Positions 8,032-16,323 of a stretch of 48,680 nt of DNA are shown in pieces. The DNA comes from Frigoribacterium sp. Leaf8 (GTDB taxonomy: Bacteria > Actinomycetota > Actinomycetes > Actinomycetales > Microbacteriaceae), in NCBI RefSeq assembly GCF_001421165.1, contig NZ_LMKB01000001.1:450-49129 (forward strand), written 5' to 3'. The position numbers were made by a program, and so were the translations under genes. Within the stretch, counting starts at the first letter, position 1. Each line of letters begins with the position of its first letter. The notes under the pieces are model-generated. The model was given only the letters and a program-made list of their open reading frames with translations, was not told where the DNA came from and ran no database searches.

Positions 8032-8634
8032 TCAGCCGCGCAGGGCCAGCGCCTCGCTGCGCCAGCGGGCGTAGCGCTGCCACGGATCGTCGATGCCCTC
8101 GGCGAGCGCCGCCACGTGGGCGTCGAGCTCGGCACTCCGGGCGAACCATTCGGTGCGACCGAACCGGGACGCCGCGAACTGGCCGTGCCGTCGCCGTTCG
8201 ACCAGGCGGTCGCCGCGCTCGAAGGCCAGGAGTTCGTCGTGCCAGAGCGTCCTCAGCCGCTGTCGGGGATTCGACGAGGTGCCGATCTTGATGCGGTCCT
8301 CGAAGCGGATGTAGTAGACGACGTCGACCCGCACGACCCCTAGCTCGCCGTCGGGCACGTCGCCCTGACGCCACTCGCAGACGGCGCAGAGCCACCCCGA
8401 CGGCCAGTGCACGCCGAGCCGCGACCCGCACGCGAGGCACGGCGACGGCAGCAGGTCGGTCACTCCCTCGCCCGACCCCTCGAGCGAGGCGGCCCAGTCG
8501 GCGACGAGCGCGAGGTGCCGATCGCAGAGCGGCACGGGGGACGACGGATCGACCGGACGACCGCAGGAGTCGTCGCCGAGCCGCCCCGTGCCTCCTCGGC
8601 AGGTGTCGTCGGGTCGGGGCGTCGGGCTGGTCAC
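8032..8634 (-). CDS. GIY-YIG/T5orf172-like nuclease-family protein
   Basis: 200 residues. The N-terminal half has cysteine pairs (Cys66/Cys69 and Cys83/Cys86) that could form a zinc knuckle. The C-terminal half starts VVYYIRFEDRIKIGTSSNP: YYI at 107-109 and KIG at 116-118 take the place of GIY and YIG. It continues with Arg-rich RQRLRTL, a Glu/His segment near 146-150 and EWF at 162-164, the arrangement seen in T5orf172-type GIY-YIG proteins. Such domains nick DNA, but activity here is inferred. The start is a GTG (8634). It faces the zinc-ribbon nuclease gene, so two nuclease-like proteins share one convergent intergenic region. Confidence 0.75.
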   Translation of the reverse strand: MTSPTPRPDDTCRGGTGRLGDDSCGRPVDPSSPVPLCDRHLALVADWAASLEGSGEGVTDLLPSPCLACGSRLGVHWPSGWLCAVCEWRQGDVPDGELGVVRVDVVYYIRFEDRIKIGTSSNPRQRLRTLWHDELLAFERGDRLVERRRHGQFAASRFGRTEWFARSAELDAHVAALAEGIDDPWQRYARWRSEALALRG

Positions 8635-8678
8635 CCCCGCAGGCTAGGTGCGGCCACCGACACCCGGCCGGGCCCGGC

Positions 8679-8912
8679 TCAGTCGTGCTCGTGGTCGATG
8701 CGCAGCCCGAGCGGGTGCGGCCCGAGCAGCAGCCAGACCGCACCGGCACCGAGCGGGAAGAGGACGGCGGCGACCGTCCAGACCGTGCGCTCGAGCTGCG
8801 TCGTGTCGGCACGCCGTCGGACGGCACGCACGATGCTGACGACGATCACGAGGTACACGACCGCCACGACGATCGCCACCACCGCCGGACCCCAGTCATC
8901 CCATGTGCTCAT
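8679..8912 (-). CDS. Small PLDc_N-like membrane protein
   Basis: 77 residues with two transmembrane helices (AVVAIVVAVVYLVIVVSIV and TVWTVAAVLFPLGAGAVWLL) separated by a basic loop. The LERTVWTVAAVLFPLGAG signature matches the PLDc_N (phospholipase D-nuclease N-terminal) domain, which also occurs alone in small actinobacterial proteins of unknown function. The ATG is at 8912. It is not clearly linked to either neighbour. Confidence 0.72.
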   Translation of the reverse strand: MSTWDDWGPAVVAIVVAVVYLVIVVSIVRAVRRRADTTQLERTVWTVAAVLFPLGAGAVWLLLGPHPLGLRIDHEHD

Positions 8913-8945
8913 CCACCCAGCCTAGGGTGCGGCCCCCAGCCCGCC

Positions 8946-9689
8946 TCAGTGACCGCTGAGCCGCGCCAGCACCTCGTCGTAGCGCCCCTCGGCCTCGGCG
9001 TTGCGCAGGAACTTGACCCGCTCGACCAGGATCTCGTGGGCGTCGGGCTGGGCCTCGAGCAGCGCCATGGTCTCGTCGAGGTACTCGTCGAGCGGCATGG
9101 CCGACGGGTCGTCCTGCTGGCCGAGCAGGGTGGTCTGCACGGCCGGCGGCACGAGTTCGACGACCTGGACGCTCGTGCCGGCGAGCTGCACGCGGATGCC
9201 CTCGCTGAACGAGTGGATCGCCGCCTTGGTCGCGTTGTAGGTCGGCGTGATCGGCAGCGGCACGCTCGCGAGCCCGGACGACACGGTCACGATCGATGCC
9301 GCCGGCCGTGACTGCAGGAACGACGTCCACGCGGCGATCAGGCGGATCGGCCCGAGCAGGTTCGTCGTGACGATCGCCTCGGCGGTCGGGAGGAACTCAC
9401 CTGTCGTGACGTCCTCGGTCTGCATGATGCCGGCCATCGCGACCACGACGTTGGTCTCGGGCCAGCGGCGTTGCACCTCGGCCGAGACGTCGACGACGGC
9501 CTGCGGGTCGGTGGTGTCCAGCTCGACGGCCTCGAGGCCCGGGTGGTCGCGGACGATCTGGTCGAGCAGGGCCCGGCGTCGGCCCGCCACGACGACGGTG
9601 TTGCCGGCGGCCTGCAGGCGCAGGGCGAGGCCCAGGCCGATGCCGGACGTGGCTCCGGGGATGAACACGGTGTTGCCGCTGATCTTCAC
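8946..9689 (-). CDS. SDR family oxidoreductase (DltE-like)
   Basis: 247-residue short-chain dehydrogenase. The cofactor motif is GATSGIG (12-18), with MAG in place of NAG (85-87), SS at 137-138, and catalytic Tyr151 with Lys155 in YNATK. The spacing and the AGIMQTEDVTTGEFL region resemble DltE-type SDRs, whose substrate is unknown. The GTG at 9689 was chosen over a much longer upstream frame because an AAGGAG Shine-Dalgarno sequence sits 6 nt upstream and the Rossmann strand starts directly after it. It is divergent from an MmyB-type regulator that probably controls it. Confidence 0.85.
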   Translation of the reverse strand: MKISGNTVFIPGATSGIGLGLALRLQAAGNTVVVAGRRRALLDQIVRDHPGLEAVELDTTDPQAVVDVSAEVQRRWPETNVVVAMAGIMQTEDVTTGEFLPTAEAIVTTNLLGPIRLIAAWTSFLQSRPAASIVTVSSGLASVPLPITPTYNATKAAIHSFSEGIRVQLAGTSVQVVELVPPAVQTTLLGQQDDPSAMPLDEYLDETMALLEAQPDAHEILVERVKFLRNAEAEGRYDEVLARLSGH

Positions 9690-9808
9690 GGTTGCTCCTT
9701 CGGGTGTGCCGCGCTCGGCGCGGCCGGTGGTCGTCGCCGCGCCGAGGGTGGTCGGGGCGACGACCCCACTCTGACCCGGGGAGGCGCGAGGCGGCAGAGA
9801 GCGCTCGT

Positions 9809-9829
9809 CCAGGGATCGCCACTCCCTGG
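9809..9829. promoter_or_regulatory. Candidate operator between SDR and MmyB-type regulator
   Basis: A perfect inverted repeat CCAGGGA-N7-TCCCTGG lies 32 bp upstream of the regulator start, in the 172-bp divergent region. Control of both promoters by the adjacent regulator is inferred. Confidence 0.5.
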
Positions 9830-9861
9830 TCGGCGAGCGACGGGGCTGACAGCATGGGGCG

Positions 9862-10707
9862 ATGGACCGCGCCGAACTCGCCGACTTCCTCCGCCACCGC
9901 CGCGAGGCGCTGCGGCCGTCCGACGTCGGGCTGCCCGAGGGCGTGCGTCGGCGAACCGCGGGACTGCGTCGTGAAGAGGTGGCGGGGCTCGTCGGCATGT
10001 CGACCGACTACTACGCGCGGCTCGAGCAGCAGCGCGGCCCCCAACCGTCCGAGCAGATGCTGGTCGCGCTCACCCGGGCGCTGCGGCTGAGCCTCGACGA
10101 GCGCGACCATCTCTACCGCCTGACCGGTCACCACCCGCCGCGCCGCACACGCGGCGGCGACCACGTCAGTCCCGCCCTGCTGCGGGTGCTCGACCGTCTG
10201 GACGACACCCCCGCGCTCGTCCTCAGCGACCTGGCCGAGACGCTCGCGCAGAACCGGCTCGCGGTCGCCCTGCTCGGCGACCAGATGAGGCACGAGGGTC
10301 TCGACCGCAGCGCGTTCCACCGGTGGTTCACCGACCCGGCCGAGCGCGCCTCCTACCCGGTCGAGGACCACGCGCACCAGCTCGAGCTGCAGGCGTCCGG
10401 GCTGCGGGCGGCGCTCAGCCTGGCGGGCGGCCGCGGGCGACCGCGCGAACTGGTGGAGGCGCTGCTCGCCTCGAGCGACGAGTTCGCGACGATCTGGAGC
10501 CGTCACGCGGTCCACCAACGTTTCGACGACCGCAAGACGCTGTTGCATCCCGAGCTCGGCCGCATCGAGGTGGACTGCCAGGCCCTCTTCACCGAGGACC
10601 AGTCGCAGACGCTCCTCGTGCTGACGGCGACGCCCGGGTCTGACGACGACGCCAAGCTGCGCTTGCTCGACGTGATCGGCATCGGGCGGTTCGCCGAACA
10701 CGAGTGA
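9862..10707 (+). CDS. MmyB-like helix-turn-helix transcriptional regulator
   Basis: 281 residues. An XRE-type helix-turn-helix (LRREEVAGLVGMSTDYYARL, then EQQRGPQPSEQML) fills the first 75 residues. The remainder carries the MmyB-like ligand-binding domain, with RLTGHHPP, a central ALVLSDLAETLAQN segment and a C-terminal HPELGRIEVDCQAL stretch. Regulators of this family usually sit divergent from a short-chain dehydrogenase, as here, and are thought to sense fatty acid-like or other small ligands. The ATG at 9862 fits the start of the family. Confidence 0.88.
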   Translation: MDRAELADFLRHRREALRPSDVGLPEGVRRRTAGLRREEVAGLVGMSTDYYARLEQQRGPQPSEQMLVALTRALRLSLDERDHLYRLTGHHPPRRTRGGDHVSPALLRVLDRLDDTPALVLSDLAETLAQNRLAVALLGDQMRHEGLDRSAFHRWFTDPAERASYPVEDHAHQLELQASGLRAALSLAGGRGRPRELVEALLASSDEFATIWSRHAVHQRFDDRKTLLHPELGRIEVDCQALFTEDQSQTLLVLTATPGSDDDAKLRLLDVIGIGRFAEHE

Positions 10708-10826
10708 GGGCGAGGGGCGACCGTCAGACACCCGCAGCCGCACACGCACACTGGCAGCCGCCCGCACCCGCGCCCGCACCCGCGAAGATGGATGCACCCA
10801 CGACGACGTGACCCCGAGGAGAACGC

Positions 10827-11873
10827 ATGTCCCCGCAGACCCCGAGCACCCCGAGCACCCCGAGCTTCCCCGCTTCGACGGCCGTCCCGTTGCGGGGCGG
10901 GCCGGTCCTCCGCTGGGGCGTGATCGGCCCGGGCGAGATCGCCGGCGACTTCACCGACGCCCTGCACGCGCACACCGACCAGCGCGTGGTCGCCGTGGCC
11001 TCGCGCAGCCTCGACCGGGCCGAGGCGTTCGCCCGCGCCCACGGCGTCGACACCGCCCACGGGGACGCGGAGGCGCTGGTCGCATCCCCCGACGTCGACG
11101 TCGTCTACGTGGCCACGCCTCACACCCGGCACCTGCCGGACGCCCTGACCGCGATCCGTGCCGGGAAGCACGTCCTGATCGAGAAGCCGATGGCGACCAG
11201 CACGGCCGAAGCCGACGAGATCGTGGCCGCGGCGAGCGCCGCGGGGGTCCTCGCGATGGAAGCGCTGTGGACGCGCTACCTGCCGCACACCACCGTCATC
11301 GCCGAACTGCTCGCCGAGGGGGCGATCGGAGACGTGCGACTGGCGACCGCCGACGTCGCCTGGGCGAACGACCTCTCGGCCGGCGGACGCATGACGGACC
11401 CGGCCCTCGGCGGCGGCGCCCTGCTCGACATCGGCGTCTACGCCTTCTGGTTCACCCAGTTCGCCACCGGTCACCCCGTCGAGTGGCACGCCACCGGCTC
11501 GACCCGGGCCGACGGCGTCGACCTCGACGCGGCCGTCGTCACCCGCACGGCCGACGGGGTGCTGGCCACCGCGGCGACCAGCCTGCTCACGACCTCGCCC
11601 GGACTCGGCACGATCTCGGGCACGACCGGCTCGATCCGCACCCTGCAGAACCTGGTCTTCCCCGCGACGTTCGAGCTGACCACGGGCCGCGGTTCGGCCG
11701 TCTGGAACGACCCGACCGTCCCGACCGGCCGCCAGGGCCTGGCCTACCAGGCGACGGCCCTGGCGTCCTACGTCGATGCCGGGCTGCGCGACTCGCCTCT
11801 GCACTCGCTGGCCGACTCGAGGTCGCTGCTCGCGACGATCGAGGCGACCCGCGCCTCCTTGACCGTCGTCTGA
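10827..11873 (+). CDS. Gfo/Idh/MocA family oxidoreductase
   Basis: 348 residues. The Rossmann motif GVIGPGEIAG (31-40), ATPHTRH and the EKP motif (119-121, the active-site lysine) define the family. The C-terminal part is the usual alpha/beta dehydrogenase domain. Enzymes of this type oxidise or reduce sugars, inositols or dihydrodiols with NAD(P); the sequence does not show which. The N-terminus starts with a short TPSTPSTPS run. A GAGGAGA site precedes the ATG. No sugar transporter is adjacent, so a general role is likely. Confidence 0.88.
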   Translation: MSPQTPSTPSTPSFPASTAVPLRGGPVLRWGVIGPGEIAGDFTDALHAHTDQRVVAVASRSLDRAEAFARAHGVDTAHGDAEALVASPDVDVVYVATPHTRHLPDALTAIRAGKHVLIEKPMATSTAEADEIVAAASAAGVLAMEALWTRYLPHTTVIAELLAEGAIGDVRLATADVAWANDLSAGGRMTDPALGGGALLDIGVYAFWFTQFATGHPVEWHATGSTRADGVDLDAAVVTRTADGVLATAATSLLTTSPGLGTISGTTGSIRTLQNLVFPATFELTTGRGSAVWNDPTVPTGRQGLAYQATALASYVDAGLRDSPLHSLADSRSLLATIEATRASLTVV

Positions 11874-11880
11874 CCCTGCC

Positions 11881-11937
11881 GAGACGTCACGACTCGCGCC
11901 TCACGTCCCGAGGTGAGCGGCACGTCGTGACATCTCG
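11881..11937. repeat. Palindromic copy of a dispersed intergenic repeat
   Basis: An imperfect hairpin with arms of about 24 bp lies between convergent stops (11873 and 11985). Its right arm (11912-11931) is the reverse complement of GTCACGACGTGCCGCTCACC, which recurs exactly at 33894-33913 and partly at 15102-15118. It may act as a terminator here. Confidence 0.7.
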
Positions 11938-11984
11938 ACGGACGAGAGCAGGAGGCGCGGGTCGGCACGGCCGGGAGGCACAGC

Positions 11985-12914
11985 TCAACTGGCGACCGAG
12001 GGCACCGACGCGACGGCGATGTCGTGGCCGTCCGCTGCACGGATCTCGACGGACGCCACGTCGGGCCGCAGCACGGCCGCGTTCAACCGACAGTCGACGC
12101 GCACGTCCGACCCGAGGAACGCACCGGACTCGTACTCGCGCCCGTCGCCCCCGACCACCACGACCGTGAACGCCGAGCCCGTCGGCAGGCCGTCGATGCT
12201 GAGGACGGTCTCGGTGCCCCAGGTGTGGGCGACGAGGTCTCCGTCGAGGTCGACCCCGGCCGGCTGACCGACGAAGTCCACGTGCTCGACGGCGCCGAGG
12301 GTGCCGGCCGGGCCGGCCACCACCGTGTCGCGAGGCATCGCGAGCAGGACTCCGCCCCCGGCCCCGATCGCCAGGCACGCGGCGGCGGCGACGGCGATCA
12401 GCAGCGGGCGACGGCCCCGGCCCGAGCGGGCGGTGGCGACGTGCGGACCGATGCGCGGGAGCGTCGGGTCGTCCCCCGTCGTGCCGGCGCCGGACAGGGC
12501 GCCGGCATCGGAGACGGTGCCGACGTCGGAAGCGGTGCCGGCGCCTGAGGCGGTGCCGACGTCCGAGGCGATGCCGTCATCGGTCGCCCGCCCGGCGGCC
12601 GGGTCGTCTCCGGCCCGGGCGACGGCGTGGACGCGCTCGCGGAGTCCGTCGCTCGGGGCGACCTCGTCCCAGCGACCCAAGTCCGAGAGCCCTCCGACGA
12701 CGACGCCCAGCGACGCCAACTCGGCGTCGATCGACGGGTCGGCGGCCCGCAACGCGTCGAACTCGACGCGTTCGCTCGGCGAGAGGTCGTCCGCGAGCGC
12801 CGCGGCCGTCAACTCGTCGCGGCGGGCGTCGGAGCCCCCGACACCGTCGGCGCCCCCGCCGTCCCCGGCACCGGTACCGTCATCGGCCCCCACCCCTGGC
12901 GTGCGGTCAGTCAT
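11985..12914 (-). CDS. RskA-like anti-sigma factor
   Basis: 309 residues. The cytoplasmic N-terminal part (about 30-100, RRDELTAAALADDLSPSERVEF) is the anti-sigma domain, lacking the zinc-binding His-x3-Cys-x2-Cys signature. One transmembrane helix is at about 169-193. The extracytoplasmic domain (from about residue 200, with SIDGLPTGSAFTVVVV and a final VASVEIRAADG) matches the RskA C-terminal domain. It would hold the upstream sigma factor at the membrane until proteolysis. Its ATG overlaps the sigma gene by 8 nt, which indicates translational coupling. Residues 112-147 are an unusual repetitive Gly/Ala/Ser/Thr/Asp linker. Confidence 0.85.
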   Translation of the reverse strand: MTDRTPGVGADDGTGAGDGGGADGVGGSDARRDELTAAALADDLSPSERVEFDALRAADPSIDAELASLGVVVGGLSDLGRWDEVAPSDGLRERVHAVARAGDDPAAGRATDDGIASDVGTASGAGTASDVGTVSDAGALSGAGTTGDDPTLPRIGPHVATARSGRGRRPLLIAVAAAACLAIGAGGGVLLAMPRDTVVAGPAGTLGAVEHVDFVGQPAGVDLDGDLVAHTWGTETVLSIDGLPTGSAFTVVVVGGDGREYESGAFLGSDVRVDCRLNAAVLRPDVASVEIRAADGHDIAVASVPSVAS

Positions 12915-13416
12915 CGGTCGTCTCCTGGTCGTCGAGGTGGGTGCGGAGGGCACGCAGCGCGTGGAACACGCGGGTGCGGAGGGTCGCGACGGGCACGCCC
13001 GTGCGCTCGGAGACCTCGCGGTAGCTCAGGCCCTCGAGGTGGACGGCCACCACGGCCGCCCGGTGGTCGTCGCTCAGGCGGGCGAGCCCCTCGGCCATGC
13101 CCAGGCGCTCGAGCGGGTCGGCGACGGTCGCCACGGGGTCGGGGGCGTGCTCGAGCGGCACGACCGACGGCGTGCGCGTGCGTGCCCGGTACACGTCGAG
13201 CACGACGCGGCGTTCGATCGCGAACAGCCAGGTGCGGACGCTGCCGCGGTCGGCGTCGAACGAGTCGCGGGCGCGCCAGGCACGCACGAAGGTCTCTTGC
13301 ACGCAGTCCTCGGCGAGCGCCCGGTCGCGGAGGGCGTTGACGGCGAAACCGAGCAGCGACGAGCCGTGTTCGACGAACGCGGCCCGGACGTCGAGACCGG
13401 ACGACCCCTCGCTCAT
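12907..13416 (-). CDS. ECF sigma factor partnered with RskA-like anti-sigma
   Basis: 169 residues. Region 2 contains LAEDCVQETFVRAWRARDSF and the WLFAIERRVVLDVYRAR helix. Region 4 is RLSDDHRAAVVAVHLEGLSY, followed by the recognition helix VATLRTRVFHAL. The ATG at 13416 was preferred over longer upstream starts because the residues before MSEGSS resemble nothing in the family. It overlaps the anti-sigma gene and is divergent from a CHRD surface protein and sortase, its most likely targets. Confidence 0.9.
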   Translation of the reverse strand: MSEGSSGLDVRAAFVEHGSSLLGFAVNALRDRALAEDCVQETFVRAWRARDSFDADRGSVRTWLFAIERRVVLDVYRARTRTPSVVPLEHAPDPVATVADPLERLGMAEGLARLSDDHRAAVVAVHLEGLSYREVSERTGVPVATLRTRVFHALRALRTHLDDQETTDD

Positions 13417-13560
13417 CGGGCTCCGATCTGCGACGCGGCCCGGGACGGGCCCCGCGCGACCCATGACGGCGATCATCCGTCTGCCCTCCAGCCTATCCAC
13501 GCCGTTCGCGGATGCCGACGGGGTCTACGTCCGCTGCGCCTCCGGCGTTCACCGCACCGT

Positions 13561-13606
13561 CGAGAAAACTTTCTCGGCACCTGGTGAACGCATCGAGGCC
13601 CGACGA
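13561..13606 (+). promoter_or_regulatory. Palindrome and possible ECF-type promoter upstream of the CHRD gene
   Basis: CGAGAAA-AC-TTTCTCG at 13561-13576 is a perfect 7-bp inverted repeat. Just downstream, TGAAC (from 13584) and CGTA about 16 nt later could be a -35/-10 pair for an ECF sigma factor. The promoter assignment is speculative; the palindrome is plain. Confidence 0.35.
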
Positions 13607-13664
13607 CGTAGGCCCTGTCGAGCGGCACCCGCCCGGGCGCCGCCCCGTCGAGAGGACCCGGAGC

Positions 13665-14408
13665 ATGCCGAAGATGACGCGCACGACCAAGAAGACCGCC
13701 ATCCGCACCCTGACGATCGGTGGCGCCGCCGCCACCGCCGTCACCCTGTTCGGCGTGACGCCCGCGTTCGCCGAGACCGAGGTGCCCGAGCCCGCGACCT
13801 TCACCAGCGCCTACACGGTCATGGCGACGCCCGACCAGGTGATCAACAACGACGGGGTCGCCACACCGGGCGAGGCCGGTGCCACGGGCACGTTCGACTT
13901 CCGCGTCAACAGCGACACCGAGGTGATCTGCTACGACATCACCCTGCGCGGCGTCACGGGCGAGTACCAGAGCCCGGCGAAGACCGCGACGCACATCCAC
14001 GAGGCCGCGAAGGGCCAGGCCGGCCCGCCGCGCATCTCGTTCCCGAACCCGGTCGACCGCGGTGACGGCACGCGCACGAGCAGCGGCTGCCTGCAGGGGC
14101 CCTTCACGACCGGCGTCATGAGCGCCGCCGGGGCCGACACGGGCACCGGCTTCAGCCTGAAGCAGCTCGAGGCGAACCCGGCCGGCTTCACGGGCGACTC
14201 GCACACGGCCACGTTCGCGGCCGGCGTCGTCCGCGGCCAGCTGACGCAGGTGCCCGTCGGTGGCGTCGACACGGGACTCGGAGGCGCGGCCGCCGAGAGC
14301 GCGTCGGCCGGCGGTCTCGGCCTCGCGGCCGGTGGCGCCGGGGCCCTCGCCCTGCTCGGTGCGGGTGCGTACGTCCTGACCCGTCGTCAGCGCGCGGCCC
14401 GGGCCTGA
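13665..14408 (+). CDS. Secreted CHRD-domain surface protein
   Basis: 247 residues. A signal peptide (basic start, hydrophobic 18-34) ends at AFA36. The central domain (about 40-185) has the CHRD pattern: GEAGATGTFDFRVN, ICYDITLRGV, ATHIHEAAKGQAGPP and a late SHTATFAAGVVRGQL. CHRD domains occur in chordin and in secreted bacterial proteins; their bacterial role is unclear. A C-terminal hydrophobic helix followed by RRQRAARA looks like a wall-sorting tail, but I see no LPXTG-type motif before it. The sortase gene starts 1 nt after the stop. The ATG at 13665 was chosen; ATG 13674 is an alternative. Confidence 0.82.
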   Translation: MPKMTRTTKKTAIRTLTIGGAAATAVTLFGVTPAFAETEVPEPATFTSAYTVMATPDQVINNDGVATPGEAGATGTFDFRVNSDTEVICYDITLRGVTGEYQSPAKTATHIHEAAKGQAGPPRISFPNPVDRGDGTRTSSGCLQGPFTTGVMSAAGADTGTGFSLKQLEANPAGFTGDSHTATFAAGVVRGQLTQVPVGGVDTGLGGAAAESASAGGLGLAAGGAGALALLGAGAYVLTRRQRAARA

Positions 14409-14409
14409 C

Positions 14410-15072
14410 GTGCTCCGCTCCCTCCGCCCGGTGGTCGCCGTCGGCGTCGTGCTGGCCCTCGCCGGGTGCGCGTCACCCGGGGTGGTCGCACCGACGGTGA
14501 CGCCGGCCCCGGGGGCGGGGGCGAGCCCCTCGACGACCGCGGCTCCGTCGGCGACGGGCACCGCACCTCCTGCGGTGGGCGGGGTCGACGGCGGCGGGGT
14601 CGACGGCAGCGGCGAGGTGGTCGGCGAGGGCGTCGCTCCGGCGGCCGTCTCGGTGCCGGCCATCGGGCTGGACGCCCCGCTGATCGATCTCGGCATCGCC
14701 GACGACGGCGCCATGGAGGTACCCGTGGACGCGGACGACGTCGGGTGGTTCACCGGCGGGGGCCGACCCGGCGGGCGCGGGCCGACCGTGATCGCCGCCC
14801 ACGTCGACTCGGCGTCGGGCCCCGCGGTCTTCGCCCGCCTCGACGAACTCGTCGTCGGCGACCGGGTCGACGTGACCACGGTCGACGGGGACGTCGTCGG
14901 CTACGCCGTCACCGAGGTCGTCGACGCGCCGAAGGCGGAGTTCCCGACCGCCCGGGTCTTCGGGGCGCAGCCGACCGACCAGCTGCGGCTGATCACCTGC
15001 GGCGGCGTCTTCGACCGCGGCTCGGGCCACTACGACCAGAACCGGATCGTCTTCGCCGAGCCGGTGGCCTGA
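14410..15072 (+). CDS. Class F-type sortase, lipoprotein form
   Basis: 220 residues. An N-terminal lipobox LALAGC puts the lipidated cysteine at residue 20, followed by a Gly/Pro/Thr-rich linker to about residue 75. The sortase barrel has AAHVDSASG with catalytic His131, LITCGG with catalytic Cys197, and NRIVFA with Arg212 near the end. This is the compact class E/F pattern found in actinobacteria. It lies directly after the CHRD gene (1-nt gap), so the CHRD protein is the likely substrate. Anchoring of a second, unlinked protein cannot be excluded. Confidence 0.85.
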   Translation: MLRSLRPVVAVGVVLALAGCASPGVVAPTVTPAPGAGASPSTTAAPSATGTAPPAVGGVDGGGVDGSGEVVGEGVAPAAVSVPAIGLDAPLIDLGIADDGAMEVPVDADDVGWFTGGGRPGGRGPTVIAAHVDSASGPAVFARLDELVVGDRVDVTTVDGDVVGYAVTEVVDAPKAEFPTARVFGAQPTDQLRLITCGGVFDRGSGHYDQNRIVFAEPVA

Positions 15073-15101
15073 GCCCGGCGCCCGGCACCCGGGCACGCCG
15101 C

Positions 15102-15118
15102 GACGCCACGACGTGCCG
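15102..15118. repeat. Third, partial copy of the dispersed intergenic repeat
   Basis: GACGCCACGACGTGCCG matches 16 of 17 bases of the copy at 33892-33908. It sits between the convergent sortase and M28 stops. A small GC hairpin (15073-15078 with 15089-15094) lies beside it. Confidence 0.55.
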
Positions 15119-15129
15119 TGCCGCCTGGT

Positions 15130-16323
15130 CTACAACACCCCGGGAGGCGCGGCCCGCGTCGGTCGCGCCAGGGTCGCCACGAGGTGCTCGACGAGCGGCA
15201 CGGTCCACGCGACGTTCGCCGCGATGCCGCGGTTCGGTTCGTCGTCGGGCTGGTGCAGGCGGTGCAGGTCGTTGAAGGTCAGGAACGCACTGGGCACGCC
15301 CGCCCGGTAGAACGACGCGTCGTCGGTGCCGGTCGTCGGCGGGAACCGGGTGACCAGCTCGAGGTCGGGTCGGGTGGCCGCGGCGTGCTGCAGCAGCGCC
15401 CCGCGGAACGCCGTCGAGAACGCCTCGGGGGCACCGAAGGCCTCGACGAACGATCCGCGCCCGAGCCCGTCGACGTTGAGCACGTAGTCGATGGCGTCGA
15501 GTTCGTCGGACGAGGCGCTGTCGACGAAGTGCCGGGACCCGCCCAGGTGCCACTCCTCGGCGGTGAAGAAGACGAGGCGGACCGACGAGACCGGCGGGGC
15601 CGCCGCCCACCGCTCGGCCAGCTGCAGCAGGGCGATCGTGCCGCTGCCGTTGTCGTAGGCGCCGACCGTGTTGAAGAACGTGTCGTAGTGCGCGCAGAGC
15701 AGCACCGACCCGTCGCCCGTGCCGGGCACGTCGACGACCAGGTTGTCGCTGGTCGCGGCGTCGACCGGGCCGCCGTCGGCCTCGATCTCGACCTCGACGG
15801 GCTTGCCGTCGGCGATCCACTCGGTCAGCTGCAGACCGTCCACGCGGCCGATCGCGAGGTGGGCCACGTCGTGGTCCGACCCGGAGGGCAGCGGCTGCGG
15901 TGCGGCGGGTCCGTCGTCCCGCGCGTGCAGGTAGGCAACGACGTCGCCGCCGTCCGCCCGCACGACGAACTTCTGCCAGACCATCGAGTCGCCCCAGAGC
16001 CCCTGCGGGCCGACGGCCTCGACCGTGCCCCGGCGCGCACCGCCGGTCGACCCGCTCCAGAGCATCGGCCAGGCGGGCAGCTCACGGACGATCGGCTGCT
16101 GCACCGCGACCCGGTGCACGCTGCCCGGCTGCCAGCCGGGCAGCGTCACGGGCTGCCGGGCGACCGGCCACCCGACCGCGGTCAGTCGCTGCTCGAGCCA
16201 GTCGGCCGCGGCCGCGATCCCGGCGGTGCCGTGGAACCGCGGGCCGTGCTGGACCAGGGCGACGAGGTCGTCGTAGGCGCGTTCCGCGCGCTGCGCCGCG
16301 GCCGGGTCGGTGTCGTGGGTCAT
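15130..16323 (-). CDS. M28 family metallohydrolase
   Basis: 397 residues. The zinc ligands of the M28 aminopeptidase family can be placed: His212 (AHYDT), Asp224 (YDNGSG), Glu256/Glu257 (AEEWHLGG), Asp285 (NVDGLG) and a final His at 354 or 357 (NDLHRLHQPDD). There is no signal peptide, so the enzyme is cytoplasmic. M28 members release amino acids from peptides, but some act on other amide bonds. The gene is last in the minus-strand operon and overlaps the preceding gene by 4 nt (ATGA), so it very likely works on the imported solute of that operon. Confidence 0.85.
   Translation of the reverse strand: MTHDTDPAAAQRAERAYDDLVALVQHGPRFHGTAGIAAAADWLEQRLTAVGWPVARQPVTLPGWQPGSVHRVAVQQPIVRELPAWPMLWSGSTGGARRGTVEAVGPQGLWGDSMVWQKFVVRADGGDVVAYLHARDDGPAAPQPLPSGSDHDVAHLAIGRVDGLQLTEWIADGKPVEVEIEADGGPVDAATSDNLVVDVPGTGDGSVLLCAHYDTFFNTVGAYDNGSGTIALLQLAERWAAAPPVSSVRLVFFTAEEWHLGGSRHFVDSASSDELDAIDYVLNVDGLGRGSFVEAFGAPEAFSTAFRGALLQHAAATRPDLELVTRFPPTTGTDDASFYRAGVPSAFLTFNDLHRLHQPDDEPNRGIAANVAWTVPLVEHLVATLARPTRAAPPGVL

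Noticed and set aside
13561-13576. Rho-independent terminator
   Set aside because: The small CGAGAAA dyad lies upstream of a start codon in a divergent region, so an operator is more likely than a terminator.
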